From positions 1 through 62,561 of the forward strand of contig MHAY01000067.1 in NCBI GenBank assembly GCA_001804705.1: DNA of 62,561 nt, read 5' to 3'. Source of the stretch: Ignavibacteria bacterium RIFOXYC2_FULL_35_21. GTDB lineage: Bacteria; Bacteroidota; Ignavibacteria; Kapaibacteriales; UBA2268. Within the stretch, counting starts at the first letter, position 1; each line of letters opens with the position of its first letter. Both the position numbers and the translations under genes were made by a program. The notes below the pieces were generated by a model that was given only the letters and a program-made list of their open reading frames with translations, had not been told where the DNA came from and searched no databases. This document shows positions 36,039 through 44,014 of this stretch, piece after piece.

Positions 36039-36427
36039 TGGCTATTAGTCCGAGATATACACGCGAAATTCCGCATCGTTACAGGCTCGAAGCCCAGAAG
36101 TTCGAATGCGGTGCAGTCAGTCTTCCGAACAGGTATGTTTGCCCCGATAACTGCTGTAAGAAATCGAAGAAAATCACATTGAAAGGAAAAGGAAAAATCC
36201 TGACTTATACAATCATATACATTGCAAGTGACCCTTACACAAGGATGAAACCTTTTGCAGTTGCCGTCATAGAAACCGAAGAAGGAGCAAGGCTCACAGC
36301 CCAGGTTGTTGATTGCAACTTCGATGATTTAAAAATCGGTGCAAAGGTCGAGCTTGTCTTCCGCAAAGTCATGGAAGAAGGTCCATCAGGCATCATAAAC
36401 TACGGATACAAAGCAATCCTGGTTTAA
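36038..36427 (+). CDS. DUF35 OB-fold / zinc-ribbon protein (thiolase-HMG-CoA synthase scaffold)
   Basis: A 129-residue protein of the DUF35 family: an N-terminal helix, a rubredoxin-like ribbon (YVCPDNCCKKSKK) and an OB-fold (KGKGKILTYTIIYIAS). In archaea this protein bridges thiolase and HMG-CoA synthase and gives them a shared CoA-binding pocket. The start ATG overlaps the thiolase stop, with GGAGG at 36026-36030. The ribbon has three Cys in C-x3-CC spacing, so the zinc site may be altered. Confidence 0.82.
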   Translation: MAISPRYTREIPHRYRLEAQKFECGAVSLPNRYVCPDNCCKKSKKITLKGKGKILTYTIIYIASDPYTRMKPFAVAVIETEEGARLTAQVVDCNFDDLKIGAKVELVFRKVMEEGPSGIINYGYKAILV

Positions 36428-36448
36428 TGTTTTTTATTAATATTATAA

Positions 36449-36487
36449 GTCACTCTGGAATAAATGTATTTTGGAGTGGCTTTTTTG
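36449..36487 (+). terminator. terminator of the thiolase-DUF35 transcript
   Basis: GTCACTC (36449-36455) pairs with GAGTGGC (36474-36480), one G-T pair, followed by TTTTTTG. Clear rho-independent form. Confidence 0.8.
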
Positions 36488-36590
36488 TTTTGATATTTCA
36501 AAAATAATGAAGTTTTAGGAGTTGTGGTGAGGAATTTGTGTAGATAAAGAAGATCGAAAGCGAGTAAGTTATTTTTTCGATTGAATAAAC

Positions 36591-37751
36591 TTAATAATTG
36601 TCGTAATCAAAGTCATCAAAATCTGTATAATTAAGACCCAATATAAATTCTATAGACAAAGATTTTGCAACCGGGTTAACTGCGTTTGGATTAAGATAAA
36701 TGTAGGACTTTACATTTGTATCATCATGCACCTTACTACAAATTGTATTGTCTTCTAAAAATATTATACCGGATAAATAATTTGAAACTTTATGAATTGT
36801 ATGCCGACCTGTGAATTTTGAATTAAATGTCTTAAATTTTGCTTTATCATGTTTATATTGACAAAATACACGTCTAGATAAAGCACGATAAAATTTGCAA
36901 TTATCATTTGTAAAGTTTGTAACTACAGAATTGTACCAAGGGAAAACAACCAACACAATGATTGTTGGCTTCTTTTTAACAAACTTATTTGCATATTTAA
37001 ATAGAAGCCTGTGAAAATTTTCTGCATGGCTGAATGCGTTATAAGTTCTTTCAGCGGTCTGAATACCAGCAATCCATAATATTCTATAGGATAAATTTGG
37101 CATTATTAAACTATTAAAAAAAGTAGTTTTTGATGGGGTTATAGATGATTTTAACTCTTGAAGTAGTTTATTCCTTTTTTCCTGAAAATCTTCATAAGAA
37201 ATATCAAGGGCGTATTCAGCCGAAATATGAAAGTCGGTTCTACCAAAATGTAATTTTAATTCTTTATATATTCCTTCAAGAATATCTGTAACATTATCTT
37301 TAAAACATTTAACATCAAAATATAGGGATAGGTCCTTAATAAAACCGTCCAGATTAGCTGCAGATCCTCCTAATTCTAAAGCAAATGTTTTTGTCTTACC
37401 GAGAGTTACATTTGGTTTTATTGGTTTATAAATGCTTGTTTCAAGGTTCATTAATCTTTGATTTAAATAATCATAAGCAGCAAGTTCAGCAAAGGCACCT
37501 TCCCAATTTTTCTCACTTTCAATTTCGTTAACTTGAACAATTATATCTTTTAAGAATAAAGGATTACTCGCATAAATATTTTTTATTCTTTGCAGCCTTT
37601 CTATAAAATTTGTCTTGAAATCATAATAATCAGATGGGTTATTTAATGCACCTATTACATGATTATAAACGTCATTTTTAGTGTTAAAGGTTGTTGTCCC
37701 TGAACCGAAAATGTTATCAATAATATTTGAGTAATTTTCTGTAGCTGTCAT
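36591..37751 (-). CDS. PD-(D/E)xK-like nuclease, last gene of a putative defence operon
   Basis: A 386-residue protein of unrecognised family. Residues 85-95 read AFAELAAYDYL, 130-150 carry AANLDGFIKDLSLYFDVKCF: Glu89, Asp135 and Asp146-x-Lys148 fit the PD-(D/E)xK nuclease core. The C-terminal half has a hydrophobic strand (PTIIVLVVFPWYNS) and ends in a very acidic tail (FDDFDYDNY). It is the third gene of a minus-strand run with 37869-38393 and 38404-39177. No methyltransferase lies beside it, so it is not a simple R-M endonuclease. The nuclease assignment is a motif reading. Confidence 0.55.
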   Translation of the reverse strand: MTATENYSNIIDNIFGSGTTTFNTKNDVYNHVIGALNNPSDYYDFKTNFIERLQRIKNIYASNPLFLKDIIVQVNEIESEKNWEGAFAELAAYDYLNQRLMNLETSIYKPIKPNVTLGKTKTFALELGGSAANLDGFIKDLSLYFDVKCFKDNVTDILEGIYKELKLHFGRTDFHISAEYALDISYEDFQEKRNKLLQELKSSITPSKTTFFNSLIMPNLSYRILWIAGIQTAERTYNAFSHAENFHRLLFKYANKFVKKKPTIIVLVVFPWYNSVVTNFTNDNCKFYRALSRRVFCQYKHDKAKFKTFNSKFTGRHTIHKVSNYLSGIIFLEDNTICSKVHDDTNVKSYIYLNPNAVNPVAKSLSIEFILGLNYTDFDDFDYDNY

Positions 37752-37868
37752 ATCGTTTGTTTAAATTATTTACCAACTGCTCGTATTTTGGGCAAGTCGG
37801 ATTATAAATAAAATTACTTAGATAATTATAAAAAAGTTCTTTGTTTATAAAATAATTTACATATAAAA

Positions 37869-38393
37869 TTAACCTTTCTGTCCAGAAAGTAATTGTATCA
37901 TTTCTATTTCTGCTTCACGTTCTAATTTATAATTTGCTTCAGTACCACTTTTGGAATGTTGAAAGATTTTTTTAGCTTTTATTGCATGTTTAAGGAAAGT
38001 ACTTGGATTTGACAAATTAATACTATGATCTTTTAGCAATTTTGTAACATCCCTAGTACGAAAATATTTGTTCTCGGACTTTACTTGTGTGAAATAACCT
38101 GATAATACTGCTTTATCAGTATCGCTAGTTTCTTTTGGAATTTTATTAAGCCACTCCCCAAAAGTATCTGGTAACTTATTTGGATCTAAAGGTTCCTTTA
38201 ATTCTGGATTTTCCCCATCATTTTCTCCATCTTTTTTTGGTGGTTCGATTGGTTTAAGTGAATCAATTTCTTTAAAGATCTTTAAATGAGACACTATCTT
38301 TTCATATTGGCTTGACACAAATTCTGATGTACCTTCTATCAAAATTTCATTTTGTCCAATTTTCAAATTGATTTTTGCAATGTTATCTGACAT
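37869..38393 (-). CDS. small charged protein with DNA-binding-like C-terminus
   Basis: A 174-residue protein starting at ATG 38391-38393, chosen because AAGGAG lies 7 bases upstream; a longer version would run into the previous gene. The N-terminal ~65 residues are predicted beta/alpha (INLKIGQNEILIEG). A proline- and acid-rich linker follows (about 70-100), then a C-terminal ~90-residue domain with YFRTRDVTKLLKDHSINL and ANYKLEREAEIEMIQLL, which looks like a winged helix. No family recognised. It is 10 bp after the first gene of the operon. Confidence 0.6.
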   Translation of the reverse strand: MSDNIAKINLKIGQNEILIEGTSEFVSSQYEKIVSHLKIFKEIDSLKPIEPPKKDGENDGENPELKEPLDPNKLPDTFGEWLNKIPKETSDTDKAVLSGYFTQVKSENKYFRTRDVTKLLKDHSINLSNPSTFLKHAIKAKKIFQHSKSGTEANYKLEREAEIEMIQLLSGQKG

Positions 38394-38403
38394 AAATTTC
38401 TCC

Positions 38404-39177
38404 TTATAGTTTCCAATAATTATAATTGTCTTCCACATATTTACTCCCTGGTGGTAATAAGTAAATTTTATCATCATCAGTTAGCTCAATGTATTGAAGT
38501 TTATCTAACTTAGTCAATAGATTTCTTTTGATATAAGTCTTATTTTTATATTTTAAGTTAATGCAAAGACTGTCTATTTTTAAGAACTGGCTTGTTTCAG
38601 CATATAATAGCAAAAGAATTTGATCTTTTAAAGTTAAGTGAGGATTTAATATTCTTTTTATACCATTTAATTCAAAAATAAGTTCAAGTTTACGACTTAC
38701 CAGATTATTCACTAATGTTTGTGCCTCTGTAAATGGTATCTTATAATTTAAACGATAAAGTTCTGCTAACACCCATTCAGAAATTGTAATTATTAATAAT
38801 GCATCAGCCTTATTTGGATTAATGTCACCACTTAAATGACCAACACCCCTTCTATTTCTTATATTATAAATAGCACCAATACATCGAGGTATATGTAGTC
38901 TATATGAATCGTGAACTGTTGTAGGAGCTCGTTCAATTCTTTGTAATTCTGAGAATATATTCCTTATAGAAGTACTAATTGGTGTATATAAACCTCCAAA
39001 ACAAGCAAATTGTATGATACGAATTGTAGCTTCAACAAATTTACCTCCGTTTAATTCAGATGGTTCCCACTTATCAATAATAAAATTTGTTTTTATTTCA
39101 ATATAGCTATCTAAAAGAGCATCAACAAGTTCTTTCGGAAATATAATTTTTAAGTCTTTTTTAAATTGTTCTATCAT
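38404..39177 (-). CDS. HEPN-like protein with C-terminal winged-helix-like domain
   Basis: A 257-residue protein. ATG at 39175-39177 is taken as the start; an upstream in-frame TTG is less likely. The N-terminal ~170 residues are helical and contain IRNRRGVGHLSGDINPN near residue 120: the RN-x5-H pattern recalls the catalytic RNase motif of HEPN domains. The C-terminal ~80 residues (LTLKDQILLLLYAETSQF and later LTKLDKLQYIELTDD) look like a winged helix. I infer an RNase/sensor role within a three-gene unit. It is a new family to me. Confidence 0.55.
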   Translation of the reverse strand: MIEQFKKDLKIIFPKELVDALLDSYIEIKTNFIIDKWEPSELNGGKFVEATIRIIQFACFGGLYTPISTSIRNIFSELQRIERAPTTVHDSYRLHIPRCIGAIYNIRNRRGVGHLSGDINPNKADALLIITISEWVLAELYRLNYKIPFTEAQTLVNNLVSRKLELIFELNGIKRILNPHLTLKDQILLLLYAETSQFLKIDSLCINLKYKNKTYIKRNLLTKLDKLQYIELTDDDKIYLLPPGSKYVEDNYNYWKL

Positions 39178-39500
39178 GTTTAAATGTTGATTATAACTTA
39201 ATTTTGCTAGCAAATCATATTATTATTAATAAATTTAATCAATTACAATCTAAAATACAATATATATGTAAAATATACAATGCCCTCTCTCTCAATGCAA
39301 ATGGCTTTTTTAATATTACAATGTTCTCTATCTGATGATTATAAATTTCTTTGATCCGTTATTGTTTCCACTTTTCAATTATTTTCAAAATCCTTTTAAA
39401 ACCATTTTCTTTTTATATCATTCCCTCAACCTTATCTTTGTCCCGCTTTGTTCTTTGCTAACTAATGTCGGGCTGTATCAGCCGAAACCGGGATGATTTT

Positions 39501-39532
39501 CCCACTTTGTAAAAGGGGGATTCAGGGGGATT
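39501..39532. repeat. C/G-run palindromic repeat
   Basis: CCCACTTTGTAAAAGGGGG followed by ATTCAGGGGGATT: a partly degraded copy of the family at 15536 and 32801. Confidence 0.65.
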
Positions 39533-39540
39533 TCTTTCTA

Positions 39541-39625
39541 ACTTTACAACTTTATAAACTTTCAACTTTGTCCTTATATCATCATAAATCAAAAATCGTT
39601 AATCCTTGTTCTTAAATTTTTTTTC
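39541..39625. repeat. dispersed AT-rich repeat, copy 2
   Basis: ACTTTATAAACTTTCAAC and GTTAATCCTTGTTCTTAAAT repeat the string at 23600-23669 with few changes. Confidence 0.6.
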
Positions 39626-39773
39626 TCATCACTTTCTGTCGCACACGATAGGACATCAATAGGACAAAATGAGACAAAACAGGACAAATTGAGACAAATA
39701 TTCCATATTCGCAATAATGAATAATTCTTTTAAATCAATAATTATTCCCCAATAGCAATGCAAAAATTAAAAA

Positions 39774-39825
39774 AATAGGACAAAATAGGACAAAATAGGA
39801 CAAAATAGGACAAAAGGTTACATAC
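39774..39825. repeat. 10-bp tandem repeat array (CAAAATAGGA)
   Basis: Four perfect contiguous CAAAATAGGA units (39781-39820) flanked by partial units (AATAGGA before, CAAAA after). The same word in looser form (AGGACAAAAT, GAGACAAA) is scattered over the 130 bp upstream. The 10-bp period matches one DNA turn. Confidence 0.9.
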
Positions 39826-40090
39826 TCTGCGGCTTTGCGGCTCTGCGTCAAAATAAAATGTCCTGTAATCCTTTAATCCTGTTCAGACAAATTGCTACTC
39901 TTCGTAACAAGAAAAATTTCACTCAACACCCAAAACAATAATTCAAAATCCAGCATTCAAAATTCAAAATTTCTCGATGTGGTTTGTGATTTATTTTGAT
40001 ATTTAATAGATTGCAAAGTCAAAAAAGAAGCAATTCTTTATTTACACTTTGGAAGCATTATTATTATTTATAAAATTAAAAGAGTTCATT

Positions 40091-41335
40091 ATGAAAATTC
40101 ATGAGTATCAGGCAAAAGAATTATTGAGAAAATTTAATGTTCCTGTTTTATTTAGCAAGGTAATTTTTGGTGCTGATGAAGCAGGGAAAGTGGCATTTGA
40201 AGATTTCACCGAAAAGGGAATCGAGACGGTTGTCGTAAAAGCACAGGTTCATGCCGGAGGCAGAGGCAAGGGCATCATGCACAATGTTGACACTAACGAG
40301 CAGGTCGAACTTTTTGGCAAACCGCTCAGAGGTGTCAATGTAATCACGAATGATAATATCCCCGATACTGTTTACCAGATTGCGTTGAATATGCTAAACA
40401 ATAAGCTGGTAACTATTCAGACAGGTGCCGCAGGGAGTGTCGTCAGACGTATTCTTATTGAAGAAGGTGTCGGAATTGCAAAAGAATTTTATGCAGGAAT
40501 AGTTCTCGACAGACAGACAGGAAAAAATACAATTATGTGCTCAACCGAAGGCGGTGTTGAAATTGAAAAGGTTGCTGAAGAAACACCTGAGAAAATTTTG
40601 AAGGAGCAGGTTGAACCATCCATTGGATTTCAAAGCTATCAGGCACGCAGACTTGGGTTTGGTCTTGGCTTAAGCGGTGAGCCATTTAAAAATTTCCAAT
40701 CTTTTATAAAGAATTTATACAGGGCTTATGAATCGCTCGATTGCAGTCTGCTCGAAATCAATCCGCTCGTCCTGACAGAAGACGGGAAAATGATTGCTTT
40801 AGATGCAAAGATGAATTTTGATGATAATGCATTATTCAGACATCCCGACTATCTTGACCTGAGGGATACACACGAGGAATCACCACTCGAAGTGGAAGCC
40901 TCGAAATATGATTTGAATTACATCAAGCTCGACGGGAATGTCGGCTGCATGGTTAACGGAGCAGGCTTGGCAATGTCAACAATGGATTTGATTCAGCTTT
41001 CGGGAGGCAATCCTGCAAACTTCCTCGATGTAGGAGGTGGTGCTAATCCCGATAGGATTGCAAACGCATTCAGAATTATGATGAGCGACCCAAATGTAAA
41101 AGCGGTGCTAATAAATATTTTCGGCGGTATTGTCCGTTGCGATAAAGTTGCCGATGGTATAGTTCAGGCATTGCAAGGTGTCGAGGTAAACATTCCTGTT
41201 ATTGTCCGTCTCGACGGCACTAATGCCGAAGAAGGTGCTGAAACACTGAAGAAATCAGGATTGCAATTTAAAGTAGCAAAGAATTTTGAAGATGCCGCAA
41301 AGAAAGTAACAGAAGTTGTGGCAAGTGTAGCTTAA
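40091..41335 (+). CDS. sucC: succinyl-CoA synthetase (ADP-forming) beta subunit
   Basis: A 414-residue ATP-grasp protein. The start MKIHEYQAKELL is the family's N-terminus, so ATG 40091 is preferred over an upstream TTG. ATP-binding KAQVHAGGRGKG is near residue 45 and the C-terminal ligase domain carries the GGIVRCDKVADGIV motif. It forms succinyl-CoA or regenerates ATP in the TCA cycle; the alpha partner sucD is not in this window. In this genome it would close the route from acyl-CoA degradation to succinate. Confidence 0.95.
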   Translation: MKIHEYQAKELLRKFNVPVLFSKVIFGADEAGKVAFEDFTEKGIETVVVKAQVHAGGRGKGIMHNVDTNEQVELFGKPLRGVNVITNDNIPDTVYQIALNMLNNKLVTIQTGAAGSVVRRILIEEGVGIAKEFYAGIVLDRQTGKNTIMCSTEGGVEIEKVAEETPEKILKEQVEPSIGFQSYQARRLGFGLGLSGEPFKNFQSFIKNLYRAYESLDCSLLEINPLVLTEDGKMIALDAKMNFDDNALFRHPDYLDLRDTHEESPLEVEASKYDLNYIKLDGNVGCMVNGAGLAMSTMDLIQLSGGNPANFLDVGGGANPDRIANAFRIMMSDPNVKAVLINIFGGIVRCDKVADGIVQALQGVEVNIPVIVRLDGTNAEEGAETLKKSGLQFKVAKNFEDAAKKVTEVVASVA

Positions 41336-41360
41336 GAAATTTTAAATTTTAATTTTTTAT

Positions 41361-41393
41361 TGGCTGATTGGATTTTCAGACAGCCATTCTATT
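41361..41393. terminator. hairpin between convergent sucC and tsaD
   Basis: TGGCTG (41361-41366) pairs with CAGCCA (41381-41386); the run after it on the plus strand is T-rich (TTCTATTATTTCTTT). It probably serves sucC. Confidence 0.55.
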
Positions 41394-42414
41394 ATTTCTT
41401 TCTTTTAGCTCTTAGTGAACTCGCATTAACCTTAAAGGTTAAATCCTGATAAGCATCGGGTCCATTTTCAAGCAACCTTTTTTCTGCTATGAAGCCTATC
41501 ATTGCGGCATTATCAATACAATAATCGGGATTTAGAACAACAACTTTTATGCCTTGAAGTTTTGCTAAATCAGTTGCTCTTTTTCTTAGACATGAATTTG
41601 CAGATACACCACCTGCAATAATCAGGTGTTTTACATTATACTCGACTGATGCATCTATACTTTTCTTAACAAGCACATCAACGATTGCCTCCTGTACAGA
41701 AGCACAAACATCAGATAGTTTATCTTCAGGTAATCCCTGTGGAAATTGTTTTTCTAAAAAATACCTCACAGATGTTTTTAATCCGCTGAAGCTGAAATTA
41801 TAATTTCCGCTATGAAGCATTCCTCTCGGAAATACATAAGCTCTGGGATTTCCGGTCTTTGCAAGTTTGTCTATTTCAGGTCCCGCAGGATATGGCAATC
41901 CGAGCATAGTTCCGATTTTATCGAATGCTTCTCCCGATGCATCATCTACTGTTGAACCAAGAACTTTATATTTTGAATAGGATTCGACTTTGAAAAGTGC
42001 AGTATGCCCCCCGCTAACAACAAGTGCTATGTATGGTAACACAATTGTCTCATCCTGAATATTTCCTGAATACAAATGCCCTTCAAGATGATTGACTGGA
42101 ATAATCGGAAGATTATATTTTATTGAAAGTCCTTTTGCAAAGTTGGAGCCGACGATTAATGACCCAATCAGACCGGGTTCAGTAGTAACAGCAATAGCAT
42201 TCATTTCTTCAATATTCTTTTCTGCTTTCGTAAGAGCTTCCCTGACAACTAAGCTGATGCTTGCAAGGTGAGCCCTGGAGGCAAGCTCAGGAATTACCCC
42301 GCCATACTTGCTGTGAAAATGCTGTGATGATATAATATTACTCAGCACCCGTGAATTGCTGATAACTGATGCAGCGGTTTCATCGCAGGAACTTTCGATT
42401 GCAAGTATATTCAT
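41392..42414 (-). CDS. tsaD: tRNA N6-adenosine threonylcarbamoyltransferase TsaD
   Basis: A 340-residue ASKHA-fold enzyme with ILAIESSCDETAAS at the start, the metal-binding HLEGH motif near residue 110, YIALVVSGGHTALF near 127 and IIAGGVSANSCLR near 270. With TsaB/E it makes t6A37 in ANN-decoding tRNAs. The start codon lies one base after the purH stop, so both are read as one unit. Confidence 0.96.
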   Translation of the reverse strand: MNILAIESSCDETAASVISNSRVLSNIISSQHFHSKYGGVIPELASRAHLASISLVVREALTKAEKNIEEMNAIAVTTEPGLIGSLIVGSNFAKGLSIKYNLPIIPVNHLEGHLYSGNIQDETIVLPYIALVVSGGHTALFKVESYSKYKVLGSTVDDASGEAFDKIGTMLGLPYPAGPEIDKLAKTGNPRAYVFPRGMLHSGNYNFSFSGLKTSVRYFLEKQFPQGLPEDKLSDVCASVQEAIVDVLVKKSIDASVEYNVKHLIIAGGVSANSCLRKRATDLAKLQGIKVVVLNPDYCIDNAAMIGFIAEKRLLENGPDAYQDLTFKVNASSLRAKRKK

Positions 42415-42415
42415 T

Positions 42416-43969
42416 CTAATGTCTGAAATGTCTTAATCCTGTGAATATCATTGCTACATTATGTTCATCAGCCGCAGCTATAACTTCATTATCCCTTACA
42501 GAACCTCCCGGTTGAATTACCGCTGTAGCTCCAGCTTCGACAGCCTGAAGCACACCATCGGGAAACGGGAAGAAGGCATCAGATGCAACTGCCGAGCCTT
42601 TCAAATCCAGTCCCATCATCTTTGCTTTTTCAACAGCAATTCGTGAGGAATCAACACGCGACATCTGCCCGGCACCGATGGCAAGTGTCCTGTCGTTTGC
42701 AGAATAAACAATTGAATTTGATTTTACGTGCTTTGCTATTTTCCAGCCAAACATTAAGGCTGAATATTCTTTCTCTGTCGGTTGTCTTTTTGTTACCACT
42801 TTCAAATTTGCATCATCATATAAAAGCATATCTGTTGATTGAACAAGAAACCCACCTGAAACAGATTTTATTTCAAATCCTAAAGATTCTCTGAGCTTGT
42901 TGTAATCTGCCGTTATCAGTCTTCTGTCTTTTTTCCTTGTGAGTATTTGAAGTGCGTCCTCAGAATATTCAGGTGCAATCAAAACTTCTGTAAATAGGCT
43001 GTGAATGGTTTCGGCAGTTTCCATGTCAACAGGTCTGTTCATTGCTATTATTCCGCCGAAAGGTGAAACAGTATCTGTTGCAAAAGCCTTGTGGTAGGCT
43101 TCTGATAAAGTATTACCGGTTGCTACTCCTGAAGGATTTGTGTGCTTGATTATTGCAAGTGCAGTCTCATCAAATTCAAGAATTAATCTTGAAGCTGCGT
43201 CTATATCGAGTATATTATTATAAGATAGTTCCTTGCCATGTAATTGTTTGAATATTTTGAAGAATGAGCCGTAAAGCAGAGCCTTCTGATGTGGATTTTC
43301 ACCATATCTCAAGGTTTGTTGAATTTTCATTCCTATTGTCAGCTTTTCAGGAAGCTCAATTTTATTTACTTTTCTGAAATATGAAGAAATCAGAGAATCA
43401 TAATAAGCTGTATGGTTAAATACCTCTCCTGCAAGTTCCTGCCTTACTTTAACGGGTAAAGTATTATTATTGTTTTTAAGCAAATTGATTATTTCAACAT
43501 ACCATTTTGGATTTACGATAACAGCAGTCCATAAATAATTCTTTGCTGCAGCCCTCAGCATTGTTGGACCGCCAATATCAATATTCTCAATTATTTCTTC
43601 ATGAGTACTGCCCTGTTTTTCAAGTGTCTCTTCAAAAGGATAAAGATTTACTACGAGTAAATCAATAGAAGACAGGTGATGTTCTTCAAGCTGTTTTACA
43701 TGTTCTTCTTTATTCAGTTCGGCAAGTAAACCTGCATGAACTGCCGGGTGAAGGGTTTTTACCCTGCCATCGAGAATCTCAGGAAAATTAGTTAATTCAC
43801 TGACACTTTTCACAGTTATTCCTTCATTTTGGAGAAGTTTAGCAGTTCCTCCCGTAGAATAAATTTCTATACCAAGTGAAGATAATTCCTTTGCAAAATC
43901 AACAATACCTGTTTTATCCGATACTGAAATTATAGCTTTTTTAATAACATGGTTTTCTGGTGTTATCAT
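42416..43969 (-). CDS. purH: bifunctional purine biosynthesis protein PurH
   Basis: A 517-residue enzyme from ATG 43967-43969, chosen because TTAGGA stands 8 bases upstream; an in-frame ATG at 43996 would add 9 residues. The N-terminal MGS-like IMP cyclohydrolase domain has ISVSDKTGIVDFAKEL and YSTGGTAKLL; the C-terminal AICAR transformylase part has IKHTNPSGVATG near residue 255 and SDAFFPFPDGV near 460. It catalyses the last two steps of IMP synthesis. Next gene in the run is tsaD. Confidence 0.95.
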   Translation of the reverse strand: MITPENHVIKKAIISVSDKTGIVDFAKELSSLGIEIYSTGGTAKLLQNEGITVKSVSELTNFPEILDGRVKTLHPAVHAGLLAELNKEEHVKQLEEHHLSSIDLLVVNLYPFEETLEKQGSTHEEIIENIDIGGPTMLRAAAKNYLWTAVIVNPKWYVEIINLLKNNNNTLPVKVRQELAGEVFNHTAYYDSLISSYFRKVNKIELPEKLTIGMKIQQTLRYGENPHQKALLYGSFFKIFKQLHGKELSYNNILDIDAASRLILEFDETALAIIKHTNPSGVATGNTLSEAYHKAFATDTVSPFGGIIAMNRPVDMETAETIHSLFTEVLIAPEYSEDALQILTRKKDRRLITADYNKLRESLGFEIKSVSGGFLVQSTDMLLYDDANLKVVTKRQPTEKEYSALMFGWKIAKHVKSNSIVYSANDRTLAIGAGQMSRVDSSRIAVEKAKMMGLDLKGSAVASDAFFPFPDGVLQAVEAGATAVIQPGGSVRDNEVIAAADEHNVAMIFTGLRHFRH

Positions 43970-44014
43970 ATTAATTCCTAATTCATAAATCTTCATAATT
44001 ACTTTTTTTTCTTA

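Larger units (their letters stand above)
39178..40090. other. 0.9-kb gap rich in repeats
   Basis: No credible gene. It contains the promoter side of the three-gene operon, a C/G-run palindrome (39501-39532), a dispersed AT-rich repeat (39541-39625), many AGGACA/GAGACA words from 39645 to 39720 and a perfect tandem array (39774-39825). TTTGCGGC-type words near 39825-39850 are similar to those at 56390-56560. Confidence 0.6.

Noticed and set aside
37717-37868. Possible ~50-codon ORF on the minus strand between the winged-helix protein and the nuclease gene (contains NPTCPKYEQLVNNLNKRY)
   Set aside because: The frame looks protein-like but has no ATG, GTG or TTG with a ribosome-binding site near its start and runs into the next gene. 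It could be a frameshifted extension; not enough support to annotate.
38394-38477. 28-residue N-terminal extension of the 174-residue protein
   Set aside because: It overlaps the previous gene, and an AAGGAG site stands right before ATG 38393.
39774-39825. Replication-origin-like iteron array
   Set aside because: Units are iteron-like in period, but there is no replication initiator gene, DnaA-box cluster or plasmid context; housekeeping genes on both sides point to chromosome.
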